Shown: piece after piece, positions 21,735-34,862 of the stretch
How positions within the stretch are numbered: position 1 is the first letter of the stretch
Layout of the letters: each line of letters begins with the position of its first letter
Source of the DNA: Tomocerus qinae
Taxonomy: Eukaryota; Arthropoda; Collembola; Entomobryomorpha; Tomoceridae
Reading direction: 5' to 3'
Assembly: GCA_020055645.1 (NCBI GenBank)
Contig: CM034546.1
Location: 102,052,001-102,116,000, forward strand
Length of the DNA: 64,000 nucleotides
Made by a program: the position numbers and the translations under genes
Notes under the pieces: generated by a model
The model's input: only the letters and a program-made list of their open reading frames with translations
Told to the model about the DNA's origin: nothing
Database searches by the model: none

Positions 21735-22972
21735 GTGCTCTCAGTTTGTCCCTGTCCTATATTCAGTCCAATAATTTAGATGACAATAACATAAAAAGGG
21801 AAAACTGGGTTGAGTAGAAATAACCCGAATGTCCCAATTTCAAGATAATACTCCCAAACCTTATAGGGAAGATGAAATTCATTGAAATGAAAACAATAGA
21901 TTAGTATTAGGGTCTTAACCTAGTCCTAGTTCTAGTGGAAAAGTTCATGAAGTTGAAGGACAGCAAAGGATTTGAAGACCTATAGCTATGATGTGCAGGT
22001 ACTGTGTACCAGAAGGGTGTAATATAAAACTATAGGCAATATGTTGATTTCCAAGCAAAGTTTTCGTTTTTCTTTATCCTTCCTTTCTAACAAAACAGGG
22101 AGATGGGAGGTTTGTGACATATCAATGTCATGGGTAGATCTAGGTCATCAATTTGATGTTTTAATTGCTCAATTTAATGTTTTAGATATAGTAAAGAATA
22201 CAAGTAAAGTATTGAGGATGTGTAGCTAAGTTCTACATGGAATGGAGTATTGGGACTCGTCATAAAAGTTGTAATAGATAGCTCCGTTACTACAATATAT
22301 TTAATACGTCATCCACCATCTTTCATAAATTATGAAATCCGAAGCTATGATAAATATAATAACATTTTATAGTTAAAAATACAGGTTATGGCTATACAAA
22401 TACTATATTATTAGTAAAACTGCATATCTCCATGCTCTACCTTTGAATTAAAGTAGCTATGAATTTTTTCTCGACAACATTTTGAACCAAACTCCGGTTT
22501 GTAAAGTCATGGTCGAAATTTATAAACTCGGCAAAACTAAATAACAGCTGTACTGTTCTATGACTGACTTGTATAAATAAGAAGTAATCTAAAAGGTGCA
22601 TTTTATGACTACATTTACAAAATTATTTGTCATCCCCACTGCGTACAAGCTACAATTAATCCACTTTTATTAACTAATTCACACAGATACATTTTAGTAA
22701 TATCCACTTTGAATGAGAAGTACATAATTAATTAAAATTAATTCACATTACTTTAAATTTCAATTGACATTTCCAATTCAATAAAACTTCAACGTTTAGT
22801 TGAAGCATGTTGGAAGTTATAAACAGTTTTGTATTTTGCAAGAACTATGCCATGACACAGTATTATTAATATTTTAGGACTCTGAAAGTAAAGGATGATT
22901 TTTTATAGAAATCCCAGAGCTCTAGTTGATATGTAATAATAAATTATAGGGTTAGCGCACAAGTAGGACTTA
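21735..22972. other. intergenic, 3' flank of 14-3-3
   Basis: No gene is supported. The frame at 22041-22229 has no domain. The right part is probably the long 3' UTR of 14-3-3 epsilon on the minus strand. Confidence 0.4.
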
Positions 22973-23924
22973 TTAGTTTGCACCGTCAACTGCTGCAGGG
23001 GGCTGCGTCAAGGCCTCCTGTTGCCCTTCTGCTTCTGATCCTTCCGTCTCTTCCACTGCAGCTTCCCCTTGAATATCGGCTGTCCACAAAGTCAAGTTGT
23101 CGCGAAGGAGCTGCATGATTAGTGTAGAGTCCTTGTAGCTTTCTTCTGATAGAGTATCAAGTTCAGCAATTGCATCGTCAAAGGCAGCTTTAGCAAGACG
23201 ACAAGCCCGGTCGGAACTGTTTAAGATTTCATAGTAGAACACCTGCGAGGAATAAAAATTCCAAATTAATGTTGACTTCCAATTATAAAAAAATCATCAG
23301 TATACCATTTAAATATTAGATTATTATTATGACTACTTGCCTATTGTTTATATTGCTACAACTTATTTCTTAAATTACCGAAAAATTAAGTGCTAATCCA
23401 AGACGAATGGGATGAGTAGGAGGCAATTCTTCCTGGGAAATATCACTTGCCGCTTTATAGGCAACAAGAGAATTTTCTGCTGCTTCTTTCCGATCTTGTT
23501 GAATAGCAAACTCTGCCAAATAACGATAATAATCCCCTTTCATTTTGTAGTAGAAGACTTTAGATTCCCCAGTAGTGGCATTTGCGATGAGATGCTTTTC
23601 CAAAAGAAGCAGTATATCCGAACAGATTTCTTTCAACTCCTGCTCAACTTTTGCTCGGTACGCACGGATCAGTATAAGCTTAGACTGTGGTTCAGGCAAA
23701 TCCCCTTTGCCTTCTTCTTTCTGCTCGATTGATGTCAAAATTCTCCAGGAAGCCCGTCTTGCTCCAATCACATTTTTATATGCAACTGACAGCAAATTGC
23801 GCTCATCCACGGTCAATTCCACGTCAAGACATGCCACTTTTCTCATCGCTTGAACCATTTCATCATATCGCTCTGCCTGCTCCGCCAATTTGGCCTGGTA
23901 CACACTGTCCTCGCGGTCAGTCAT
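22973..23924 (-). CDS. 14-3-3epsilon: 14-3-3 epsilon
   Basis: Phosphoserine/phosphothreonine-binding adaptor that works as a cytosolic dimer in Ras/MAPK, Hippo and cell-cycle signalling. Exons 23379-23924 and 22973-23242 join in phase 0 to give 271 residues. The epsilon-type start ([20 protein letters not shown]) is followed by the family signatures [20 protein letters not shown] and [19 protein letters not shown]. The phosphopeptide-binding Lys, Arg and Tyr residues are in place ([18 protein letters not shown]). Human epsilon is 255 residues. The extra length is in the acidic, Ala/Gln-rich C-terminal tail, which varies between species. The lone coding intron falls after LALNFS. Confidence 0.97.
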
Positions 23925-25945
23925 CTTGTAAGAAACACTGTAATAAAATTTTAAAAAACAAGAAAAATATAATACTTTTTCTTTTATTCTAATTTTCTAA
24001 TTTAAAATCTCGGAGTACAAAATAATGAATCGCTTATTTACAGTAACCACACAGAGCCACCAGCCACGTAGTTTTATTTCAATGCAAAAACGTTAAAAAG
24101 TAAATTGTAGCCTTAAATATACCAGCCGACTTAAAATAAAATTCGAGTTTTACCCTGAGAAAAATGGGTAACAAATAAGAACTTAAAAATATTTAACAAT
24201 TCATAAAAAAACTCATGCAAATGCAACCTGTATAAAAATTCGGCCTTGTTCGTTGTTCTCGCTGCACTTCTACTATGAATGTATGAATCTCATGGATCAA
24301 CCTAATGAGGGAAACCAAATGACAAGTTTATGATGAAGGATAATGAATTGGAAGTCCAAAATTACCTTGTTGATAGCAGACCTTGCGAATCTTCTCCAGA
24401 TGAGCCGATGCAGAAATTTTACAGAAAATCTTCAACGATTTTGGGAAGAATAAAATGTACTGAGTTGTTTGTCGTCCACCATTCAAATCTAGTGCTTGCT
24501 CAATCACAGTTCACTATGCCGAAACTAACAAAGGGAAAACTTTAGATGCTACGGCGCTAAGCAACTCCTCGCATTCTCTCATTCTCCCTCAAAATGAATA
24601 AAATTGCAAAATTAGAAATTGCGTCCTTTGACTGGTCTGACTCGTCTGACAAGTCTCATTTTGACTCCATTTCTATTTTGGAAATTATGAAGTTTCGAAA
24701 ATTGCCACGAATCTCAACATAATATTACTAAATTACTACACAAATATTACACACATATATTGATTGAGTTATTTAAGAATACCCGTTTAAATGTTTTTGC
24801 CAATTTGGGCAGCTCAGTTTACAAATGATGAGTGTTATGGAACACCATTTAAATGCATTTGACTAATTAATTGCACTATGCTTACACACAACTGCACACT
24901 ATAAGCTTAGACTAAATCTTAGAAATCCTTTTTGAATGTAAACGCAGAATTATAGCCAAATTACCTCATTTTGAATTTACACAGTGAATAAGATTTAAGC
25001 TTATATTCCTTGTTTATTTCTTCCGATTTCAATAATTTCCAATTTAAAATTCAACTCGCAGCAATATTAACTTTGTCATCAGTGCAGTGTCAGTCAATCT
25101 TATAGTCTTATTATTGTTGCCTTAATCCTGTCAACTTATAACTTTTCCCTTGCTAACACTTGTATGTACAGTAAAGTAGCAAATAGCTTAAGTCTATGCG
25201 TTTAACGTCAAGAAAATCATTGAAATGTGTCCTATAATAATTACAGCGAAAATAAAAAAGTAAGCTGTTTACAGCAAAATTGAAATCATAGTCGTCATGA
25301 TTAGTAATCAGTATTTAGTGGAAAATGTATGGCAATCTTTTAGTAACCTCATTCATGCCACAAAGTGCAGCGCGTAGTGCACAATCCGCAAAGATTATCC
25401 TTGTATAGTACGTAGCAGGATAATATTTTGAAATTAGACAAGTGATTTTATAGTTTGATCCAATTAAATTGAATTTTAATTACTGTATAATTGAAACTCA
25501 AGAGTAAACGCTGATACGCTCATTCTACTCCTTAGGCTGGTTATGCTATGAATAAGTTAAGTTTATAATCCCAATTTAGATTTTAAAACTTTTTAATACT
25601 TTTTAGGTAGATGAGTATATAATGTGAATGTGAAGTAAAGCAATCCTTACGTTGTTGAAAGAAGAGTTATATGTAACAAAATGCACAGTTAGGTAAAGAA
25701 CAGCAAAATGAGATTTTAAGTAAATGTAATACACTACACCTGAAAAATACAATTTTAGTGTCAATGTCTTCAATTTCCCTTATTCTGTGTGAGTAAAACA
25801 GTTAGAACTTACTATGAAGTTGAAGAAATAATTTCCTTGAGATATTAACAAAAATAATGCCTATGAAAGAGTAACGAAAGTTAATTGCATGTGGTTTTAA
25901 TCTATGGGCTTCTACACATGATAAGAAAATGGCTTTTGGAACTTA
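23925..25945. other. upstream region of 14-3-3, no gene supported
   Basis: Should hold the 14-3-3 promoter and 5' UTR exons on the minus strand. A plus-strand frame at 24330-24545 shows no domain or splice support. Confidence 0.4.
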
Positions 25946-27191
25946 TTAGTAGGAATTTCTGTAAGTATGGCTATTATTCTGAGAATTGAGACATTGACTA
26001 GAGGTTGGTTTATGGAGAATGCTTTTAATGACTTTTTCCTCGTGACTTTTATTTTCGCAATCTGTGTCCTTGTTCTCGTTTTCAGTTGTAATTTCTATAC
26101 CAGCTCCACTGCCCACGTAAGGCTCAAAAATTGTCAATCTATTAAAATCTGGTTCGATAATTGTGATGGTCATCTTCCTCTTTTGTGGCTTATCAAATGG
26201 AGGTGCGTCTTCAGTTTCCATTACGTCCTTGTCAAATTCCTTGTTTTCTACTCCTATCATTTTACTTGGCTTGGAGTCTGACTGTAATCGGTCTCTTTCC
26301 TCAGTTCTAATTTCTTTGACAAAAATCCATACTATCCACAATCCGTAGGCGTGGACGATCATAAAAAATATGTGGGGCATTTGTGTGGAGACTGAGGCAC
26401 CAATTACTATATAAACGATGTAAATGACCATTTTGAAAAGCAGTATAAATAGACGAATGGCAAACCACGTAACCAGCAAGCAAATACTTTTCTGAAAACA
26501 GAAATTTTAATAATTTTATTGATATTTGCCTAAATAAGGAATGAACATTCCTCCTCTTGTTGGTTTATGAATAAAAATGCGTCATTTATTGTAATTTTGT
26601 AACTACAGTCTACCTCATTAGCTGCACTCAATAAAAGGACAGACAAGCACAAATTTATCAGCGTGTAGACTCCTGAGAGGCAGATATTGGCAGTTTCCTT
26701 GTAAATCTCAATACCTAAATGCATATTATTGATTTCTTAATATTTCCCTTGCATAAACTTTACATTAGCACTTAAATAGTCATTTAAATGTAAAGTATTT
26801 CCATATGCCTGAGTTAGTGATGGCGAATACGCTTCCTTTATTGTAAACAACCGACTCGTTTACACTTTCATTGTTGGAATGAAGACTCAGAAACCAATCG
26901 TTAAATTTAGGTGTTGTGGATACTGGATTTCTGGTATGAATAGGCAAATCTGTAGACTGTTGGGATTGAGACTCTTTCAGTAACAGCCCATAACTTTGAA
27001 GAATGTAAATAAACCAGAAAATTCCAACCAGTCCAAAGATCTATATTATCATGCAATTTTATAGTTTCCAGTTTAGTTTGAGATATATCAGTAGGTATTT
27101 AGAAAATGTTTGCTCTTACCAAATCGCAAATTGCTATAAACTTAGCCCCTAGTTGGGTAGGGTACCCACAGCAAGGGTCGATCCTTTTCAT
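25946..27191 (-). CDS. four-pass membrane protein (DUF4728-like)
   Basis: Four exons (27120-27191, 26809-27040, 26614-26714, 25946-26491) give one frame of 316 residues. The N-terminus CCGYPTQLGAKFIAI, with a Cys-Cys-Gly start before the first helix, recalls the arthropod DUF4728 four-pass proteins. TM1 spans the exon 1/2 junction (AICDLIFGLVGIFWFIYIL). A luminal loop with N-glycosylation sites (NNES, NES) follows. TM2 is VYTLINLCLSVLLLSA, TM3 is WFAIRLFILLFKMVIYIVYI, and TM4 is FFMIVHAYGLWIVWIF. A cytosolic tail of about 120 residues, rich in Asp, Glu and Lys, follows. Reading phase requires the second intron to begin with GC (CTCAG|GCATAT); no GT donor in the right phase exists before the in-frame stop. 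Function unknown. Confidence 0.75.
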
Positions 27192-29082
27192 TTTGAATGG
27201 TCCAACTCACACAAAATTCCGTTTGACTTGGTTTATAGTGAGTAGAGGCTTACCATTTCATTAAAGGAATTAAGTGAAATAGTAAATTACATTAAAACCA
27301 AAACCGATATAATTGCAATTAGAATATTTTCTTAGTGCTCAGCTTATTGTGGCACCAGTTCGCCATGTTTCAATCAAATGCAAGTCATTTCCTACTTAGT
27401 ATTTAAATTTTGATGTACTCATTCTCACTTACAAAAATTGAGTCATAACTGTGAGATGTATTAGTGGTATATAGTTAGTTATATCTGCCCTAGCCTTATA
27501 CGTTTACGGAAATAGTACTAAAGCTATAATAATTATTAGGATTTCGGTTTGGACGATACCAGTATTAATTAGCACAAGTATGCTTTTACGTTGTCCGAGC
27601 CTAGCCATAATCAGCAGATAATCATATTCATGCATACCTAATTGTATAATTTATTAAGATACTCAGGATAATCGAGGAGCAAGTATTAAAACATTAACGT
27701 CACAACAGGCTTGGTAGACTTTATGAAAGCGCTTAAAATGATACAGGAACAATATTAGTGGGGGGAAAACTTTCTTCATAAATTTTAAAGCAGCTAAACT
27801 ATGTGCAAAAACTTCCAAATGAACAAAAAGTATTTATTGTTATTTGCACTTTTACTATTTGATATTGATATTAGTAACTCCCATGTGTTGAGAACATTAA
27901 GTATACTCATAGGTACGTGGATTGGAATCAATTTTCTGAAGTGAAGTCCACTAGATTATTATTCATGACTTAGCATAGACAAATCGTACGGAAAATTTAA
28001 AAAAAAGTTTTTTCTTCCTTGTTATCAATGATATGATGGCTTAGTAGAAAAACTCAAATTCCTACTCACGTTTCATGTTACGAATTATTTAACATCTTAA
28101 CATGTGAATTTCAAAAATGGATTAAAAACATAATTTTTGCAGGTTGTGTAGTATAACAGTTACCAGGTACATTTTTAATTGAGTCATTGCTAGTATACCA
28201 TTTTTAAATAATAGTCTTGATTCCATTAGTTGACCCGATCACTGCTTACCGAAATACTCGTTTCCAAAACTATTGCATAGCATAATTAACGGACGAAATA
28301 GTTAACTTTACATCACCAAAAATACGTTCCTAATACATGACCACTTTTATTGCACTAATATGGGAGACATAAGAATATAAATCTTCCATTGTAAATGAGT
28401 GGTCTATATTATTACTATTCATCTCTATCATCTCATGCAGTGCAATTTGCAATAGCGGCTTAACATCGTAACATCAATTAAGTTAAATAATATGTGCTAA
28501 AAGCGTATTCTGTATGTACATATATGAAGAGATGAATTTTCATGTCAATACTCATAGCTCGGGAGTGAAACTCATTTATTGACTCAACAATATATTGCTT
28601 TGTTCAGTTAATGTGACTTTAGTTGAGTTGAATGCTGGATGATATGAGATAAGAATGTAAGTTAAGTAGTGTTAATTGATATGACCGTGTGCACGTCTAA
28701 TTACATGTGTGCATCCTTCCTTGGTTCATCTGCACAACTGCTATACCTGTTTTCCCCGGTCTCCTCAGTTTCAGTTAGAAAAGGGTGTCTTTTATACATG
28801 AAGCAAGACAGTGGAAAAGGATTTGTCATCAAGAACAGGTTTTAATGAGTATTCAATTAATTCGAAGGTATCGTAGATTGGTGACTTTGTCAACTACCTA
28901 TTTGCAGCACAACTTACACCCAAGATTGTGTACACGTGCAGAAACCCCTCCTCGTGAGTTTGCTTCCGTAACCCGGTTTCTGAAGTTAAAAAGGTGAGAA
29001 AACTAATGTTTCTACAAAAATATCATGCGTAGTAATGAATTAAAATCACGTTGACATTTTTACTAGCGTGACTCTTCGGAAA
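27192..29082. other. divergent upstream region
   Basis: Lies between two genes transcribed away from each other. A probable 5' UTR exon of the DM9 gene ends near 28993 (AAAAAG|GTGAGA), with its acceptor near 29059 (TACTAG). No other gene is supported. Confidence 0.4.
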
Positions 29083-29720
29083 ATGGCAGAATTCAAATGG
29101 GTAGCATGTTCACAAGGTGGACGCCCTCCGGGAGCTGTAGAAGGAGGCTACGACAAAGATAGCAAGTTGCTGGTCATCAGAGCGTATCACGACAACGGTC
29201 TTCTGCCTGGAAAATACCACGAGGAGTATAACACAGCGTACATAGCTTTGGATGGGAAAGAATACGAAAAAGATTCCTACGAGGTAACTTTGTTCATGTA
29301 AAAATATTTTCCGTCTCAGTCTAACTCGCTCTCAGAACACATCTTGAATAATGAATAAGCAAATGAGTCCAGAAACTAATGGCTATTATACAAGTGCTGA
29401 TTCTCGTCTGAAAATCCCTACTATAAACACGTGTAGTAATAGAGTGCATTTAATTCCAGGTGTTAACTGCCCCATTCGGTACTCTGGGCTGGAAGAGTTG
29501 CAGTGGCGGAAATATTCCAAGTAACGCAGTTGCAGGAGGGACGTCGGCGGAAGGCGAAAATTTATACATTGGCCGAGTTCATCATCTGGGAACGCTTACA
29601 ATTGGAAAAGTTCACCCTTCCCACGGTTCTTGCTACATCCCATACGATGGACTTGAACTCGCCTTTCAGAGCTATGAGATTTTGGTCGAGATTAACAAGT
29701 CCACTGATGATTCTACTTAA
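29083..29720 (+). CDS. DM9-repeat protein (DUF3421)
   Basis: Two exons (29083-29283 and 29460-29720, phase 0) give 153 residues made of two tandem DM9 repeats, about residues 4-70 and 73-145. Each repeat starts with a W-V/K-x-C/S core (FKWVACSQGGRPPGAVEGG and WKSCSGGNIPSNAVAGG). A strand with GKYHEEYNTAYIALDG or GKVHPSHGSCYIPYDG follows, then a Tyr-Glu end (SYE). There is no signal peptide, which matches known DM9 proteins. These include oyster mannose-binding lectins and mosquito proteins that relocalise on infection, so a role in glycan recognition and immunity is likely but inferred. The ATG at 29083 follows a likely UTR splice acceptor 24 bases upstream. Confidence 0.92.
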
Positions 29721-32704
29721 TTATGCGAAAAAACTTTTCTGTTCTCCATTTACATTAAATACTAAAATGTGCATGCAAAGATTTATTCCTAACATTCACG
29801 TAGACCATTCTAGTGTCTTGCAAGCTGCAATCACGCGTGGAGCAATGCATTACATATGCGCAATTAATTGATAGAATCTTTCAGAAAATACAATATTTTA
29901 TTCTCAACTTTTCCATTACATTGTTGCACCTGCTCTGTTATTTAGCATTATTTCACAAAGTTGTTTGTTACCATCTTGGTAAAAATTAAAATACACTAGA
30001 ATAAGTACAGTTTATAGAAAGGGGATAGAAACTAAATTATTTACCTTTGGATACTTGCAATTAGTTATGTAAATGTAGATTTGCAAGTTGGATTGATTCT
30101 CTTCGTCCGTTCTTCAGTGCAGTTATAAGTACTACAATTTGGAAATAATTTCTACTCTACCTTGAGCAAACAAACGGTTTCTTAACAGGTAGTTCTTTTT
30201 GTAACTAATTTCATCCATAATCTTATTGTTTACTCAAGAAATCTGCAACATTTCAAATATTTGCAAATAATTACAGAAAATCTCGTTTGTTACTTTACTG
30301 TACATATTAATACCTACAGTTAAGTTTTGTGCTATCGTAAATATTTTACTGCTATTCCTTATTGCGAATAAATAGCAGAATTATTCCTACTACAGTGTCA
30401 ATCCATTCAATACTAAGCGTTTTAGTGCTAATGTAAAAACAGTGTAAGATGTTAATCTAACAATCCAGCTCATTGTGTCAATTATACAGTAGACTGAGTT
30501 TAATCGACAAGTAATAATTGCCTACGGCTGGATTTAAAGAAAGTTCCATCGCAGATAAGTAATTTCAATGACAAATTTTATCGCAGTCTGAATTTTTATG
30601 TCGATCTAATCAAAAGAGATCAATTGAGATAGCATGTCCATTATGTAAGTGTTATGTCTTAGTAAAACATTCGTATACTTTGTAGGCATACTTAATAGGG
30701 AACATAAAATAAGCCGTAGTAGAATTTTACACTTAAAAGTCTACAATTCTCGTAAACCGTATCATTTAGTCCTCATAACGCATTAAGTACATTGAATAGT
30801 ATTTTACGACGCGTTTACTTTCAATTTAATGACACTTCTAGCCTATATAGTTAAGCTTTCAATATCAGGAGTCTCACTAACATATCCTTAGATAGTTTCC
30901 ATTAAGATATCCCACACTTTCATATAAGCCTGTTGTATAATATCTACAACGTAAGATAGGAGTTTACAATTCACATCACGTTGTTACGTAGTAGAAATCC
31001 CAATTAAATCAGAATAAATCAAACCTTGATTTAAATGTTAGTTACAATTAATATCCTTCCCTTTAGGAATGTGGGACATTATGCAATGATTACTAATTAG
31101 GAGGATTGACAAAAGAAACCTCGTCACCCTGTCCATTGCTATTATACATACTTTTATGTGCAGAAAATCACAAGAGATATAGTAAACATTAGTAAATCGT
31201 AGCTACATAGGTCATTTAGGTTGCTGGCATTAGATTCTCATGATATTTCTTAAATGTCAGCCATTTTTTAGTTTCCCGTGAGAATTTGAGTATAGTATTT
31301 ACCTACTGTTAGTTCGAGTGCATAATTTTGCTATAAGTGCAAAATATCATTAGAGAATGGCTCACGTGGTAAAGGCTATTTTGTGTTGACGTCGATAGAC
31401 AAAAGCCTTAGATTTAGAAGAGCATATTCTATGTCTAAAGTATGTGGAGAGTGTAGCTTCTGTATTTCACATTCATTAGGTAGTAGTAAAGCATAAGTAA
31501 CTCTCTTCCTTTCGATTGTGATGTTGATGTAGTCGTCCTTCATTTCTAATGCTAATGCTGGCAGCAGAAACTGGTCGAGCAAGATTCTAAATTCTAACTC
31601 ATGTATGCTATGTATGGTTAAATTGAAATTTGAGCATCTGTCTATACCAAAGAAGCATGGTGTTTTTTATGGGATCCTTTCGGTAGTGAAGTGAGTAAGT
31701 AGTCTGAGCAGAGGAGGATTTGGTATCTCCAATCTGCATTGACTGGTTGATGTTGATATGAGTTGTGATAGCATTGTTTCGCATGTGTATCCCTATGATG
31801 TGTATTTGACATAGACTTAGATGTTCCTATGTGTGTTATGTACACAGGTAAGTAATTATATAGGTATGTTAAAGTACATTATGGCTATAAGGTTTCCTAT
31901 GACATGCTGTATGAATCTATGAGCACCTACGTAGCGTATCGAGAGAAGAAAAACAAAGATAGACACTCATTCGAATCGTAGCACAGGCCAAAACCAAACC
32001 AACCACAGATACATTGATACACAAGACCAGGTAAAATTAACAATAAATAGAAGCTTCATATTTGCGTGTACTCCATTAGGCTCCTCTCCTGCATTTATCA
32101 TATCAGAACAGAACTCTTCTCCTGTGAACTAGACCAACAAAAACAATTCTGCCAGAAGCTTATTTTTATTATACATATCACAGATACCACATACCACAGT
32201 TATTTGTTCGTGATGGGCTATGCATTAGTCCAGTCTTGCTAGATCGTTACAATAACAGCTGATATAGGCCATCATGTAATGATCATTACTACGAAAATAT
32301 AAGCTATATAGTCTCATACAGCTACTACATTAAAAAATTCAAAAGAATTTTATTTCCACCTGGGCATTTCTCTGTATGTAGCAGAGTTTTTTCAGAAAAG
32401 ATACACCTGCTTTGATAACATGTATTTGTACGCATTTATCTTACAGTGATTTAAACTGATTGAACTGCTGAAGGTAAATAATCTAAAAGTAACACTTAGG
32501 CAAAAAGCATAGCGCCACAGCTCACATACTCACATACCTAAGCAAAACATTCTCTTCGTTTCACATACCTTACTATACCAGTAAATAATACAAGCATTCA
32601 TCTTTCCTTCTACTACTCTTCTATCTACCTGAATGATTTACAGTACTGTGTGTGATTTAACATTTTCCGTCTCTGTCTCCATTGTAGCTCTATAGTGATG
32701 TACA
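29721..32704. other. intergenic, no gene supported
   Basis: About 3 kb of AT-rich DNA. Minus-strand frames at 31376-31582 and 31642-31845 are open but show no domain, signal peptide or paired splice sites. A possible UTR acceptor (CATTGTAG) precedes the next gene near 32686. Confidence 0.4.
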
Positions 32705-34862
32705 ATGCCTTCGAGGACTCCTAGCAGGACGCCCGGGACTGGCATCTCGGCTTCTTGGCAAAGATTCAAGTACTTTTTCTATGGATCTCTTTTGGCTTTC
32801 AAGTGGGCACTTATTGAGATTTTTACGAGACATCGCAAACTTGACTTGGAAGGTAATTCCTAAACTTTTCCTTATGCATCTCTGGTTTTTATAAGTAGTA
32901 ATAGAAGTGTGCAATGGAGTTATCTATATCCGTATGATTTTTATCTTTTTTCTTTGAAGATTTGCCAAAGCGCCCAAAGGAAGTTGCAGTCATCACCGGC
33001 GGCTCCAGAGGAATCGGAGTTGATATCGTCAAGAAACTTTTGCAATGCCGGTTTCACGTTATATTAGGTAAACTAATGTTTATATCACTTTTTGACTTCA
33101 CACTTGTTGACAGTTCTATCTTGTTTTATCGTTTGTTATTACAACTTCCACTTAAGAATAATATTCAAATACTCAATTGATAACAAGGGTTTAGGATGCC
33201 TACGAAAATATACAAAAGCTCAGAGGCATAGATACATACTAATTGAATACTAAGTGATTTTCATACCAACATAAAGCCTTCAGAAATATCAATCTCTAGT
33301 TAACACGCAGCTTTCATTATTTTAGTAGCCCAATAATAAATACGGTACAACTCAATTAGGTTCCTGTTGGGAATATTAATAATATTCAAAAAGTCAAAAC
33401 CAAAGATGATGTGATGCAAAGATGCAATTATAAATCGGTCTTACAGGTACTCAGTGTGGAATGTCTACCCTAACCAGATTAGATTTAGCACTATAAGGAA
33501 AAATATTGTAGGCTAGGTCCCAATGTACGCTTACAGCTTAATTTCTAGCGTACAAAGTCTTGAAGTGTTAACCTTTTCACAGAAAAAAAGTGTTTCCGTA
33601 CTGTACTATCATTACCATATACTATCGTACATGTGCGTATTAAGGATTTTGAAAAAATTACACTCATTTAAATGCAATGATAGTGATTACAAGGAATTGT
33701 CAATTTGATTGCTATTGCAAGCTACTAAATATTATATCTGTAAATTGATTTTTACTTTCTCGTATCGCCCACAATTTGTAGGTTGTCGACACACACAGCA
33801 TGGAAATGTAACCGTGAACAAAATCCGCCAAACGGGAGTGATTACTGGAACAGCAGAGTGCCTAGAACTTGATCTCTCATCTTTAGATTCTGTGAGAAAC
33901 TTTGCTGATGCTGTAGTTGCGAAACATGACAGAATCCACATTCTTATTAACAATGGTAAATAAATTCACTCACTATTCATAATTCGTGGACCTAACGTTC
34001 TTTAAGCAGGATACTCAAAGTAATAGGGACTAATAGAATTTTTACTACTTTAGCCGGAACGATGTTTTCTCCTTACAAAATTACATCGGATGGATTGGAG
34101 AATCATTTTCAGACGAATTATCTAAGCCATTTTCTATTGACCACTTTGCTGTTGCCAACAATGATTAATACGGGAGCGACACAGAAAGAGTACTGTCGGG
34201 TTGTCAATACTGCTGGAACAGCCCACTATGGAGGAGATATTAATTTCGATGATCTTCAATCTACGTAATTATATCTTAGTGATTCCAATATTAATAGTCA
34301 AAAATAAGAATAATTTATTGGTTATAGTATACCCATGTTCTGTATTCTGTAATCAAGTACCCAATCGTTACCATTATGGTTCATGATTACATTTTTGAAA
34401 TTTAGAACATTCTTCTCTTCGTACAAAGCTTCATTTGATTCCAAACTCGCTCAAGTGACCATGTCAAACTACCTGGACAGAAAATTAAAGGAGGAAGGAG
34501 CTAAAGTACATGTGTACTCATGCCATCCTGGTCTCATCCCAACAGGCCTTTGGAATAATCTCGGCTGTGTCATCAGACTATTCATACCTTGCTTGAAAAT
34601 ACTTCTGAAGGTGAGACCAATCAAATTGAAGCTTTTCCTATTAGAAACTATTGGTAATTGAAATGCTTTTGAAATGTAGAGCACTGACCAAGGAGCTGAT
34701 TCAATCACTTACGCAGCGTTGTCACCCGATTTAGAAAATGAAGGTGGTCTATTTCTCTGTAATAGCAGAAAAGAAAGACCAAGTGTCAAGTCTTTGGATT
34801 TTGACATTCAAGAAAGACTGTGGAGAGTTTCGGCTCATTTAACAGAGTCTGATGATGAATGA
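32705..34862 (+). CDS. DHRSX-like short-chain dehydrogenase, altered active site
   Basis: Six exons (32705-32852, 32960-33067, 33782-33955, 34054-34264, 34406-34610, 34680-34862) give one frame of 342 residues. An N-terminal membrane helix (FKYFFYGSLLAFKWALI) anchors the protein. Next come the Rossmann dinucleotide motif TGGSRGIG and the NNAG motif. A C-terminal part (DINFDDLQS, DQGADSITYAALSPDLENEGG, QERLW) aligns with human DHRSX, an ER/lipid-droplet oxidoreductase of dolichol synthesis. The catalytic Tyr of YxxxK is Ser here (ASFDSK versus AYAQSK), and the catalytic Ser is replaced (NTAGTAH versus TVSSATH). Cofactor binding looks intact but normal SDR chemistry does not. The fold is certain, the DHRSX link likely. 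Confidence 0.88.
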
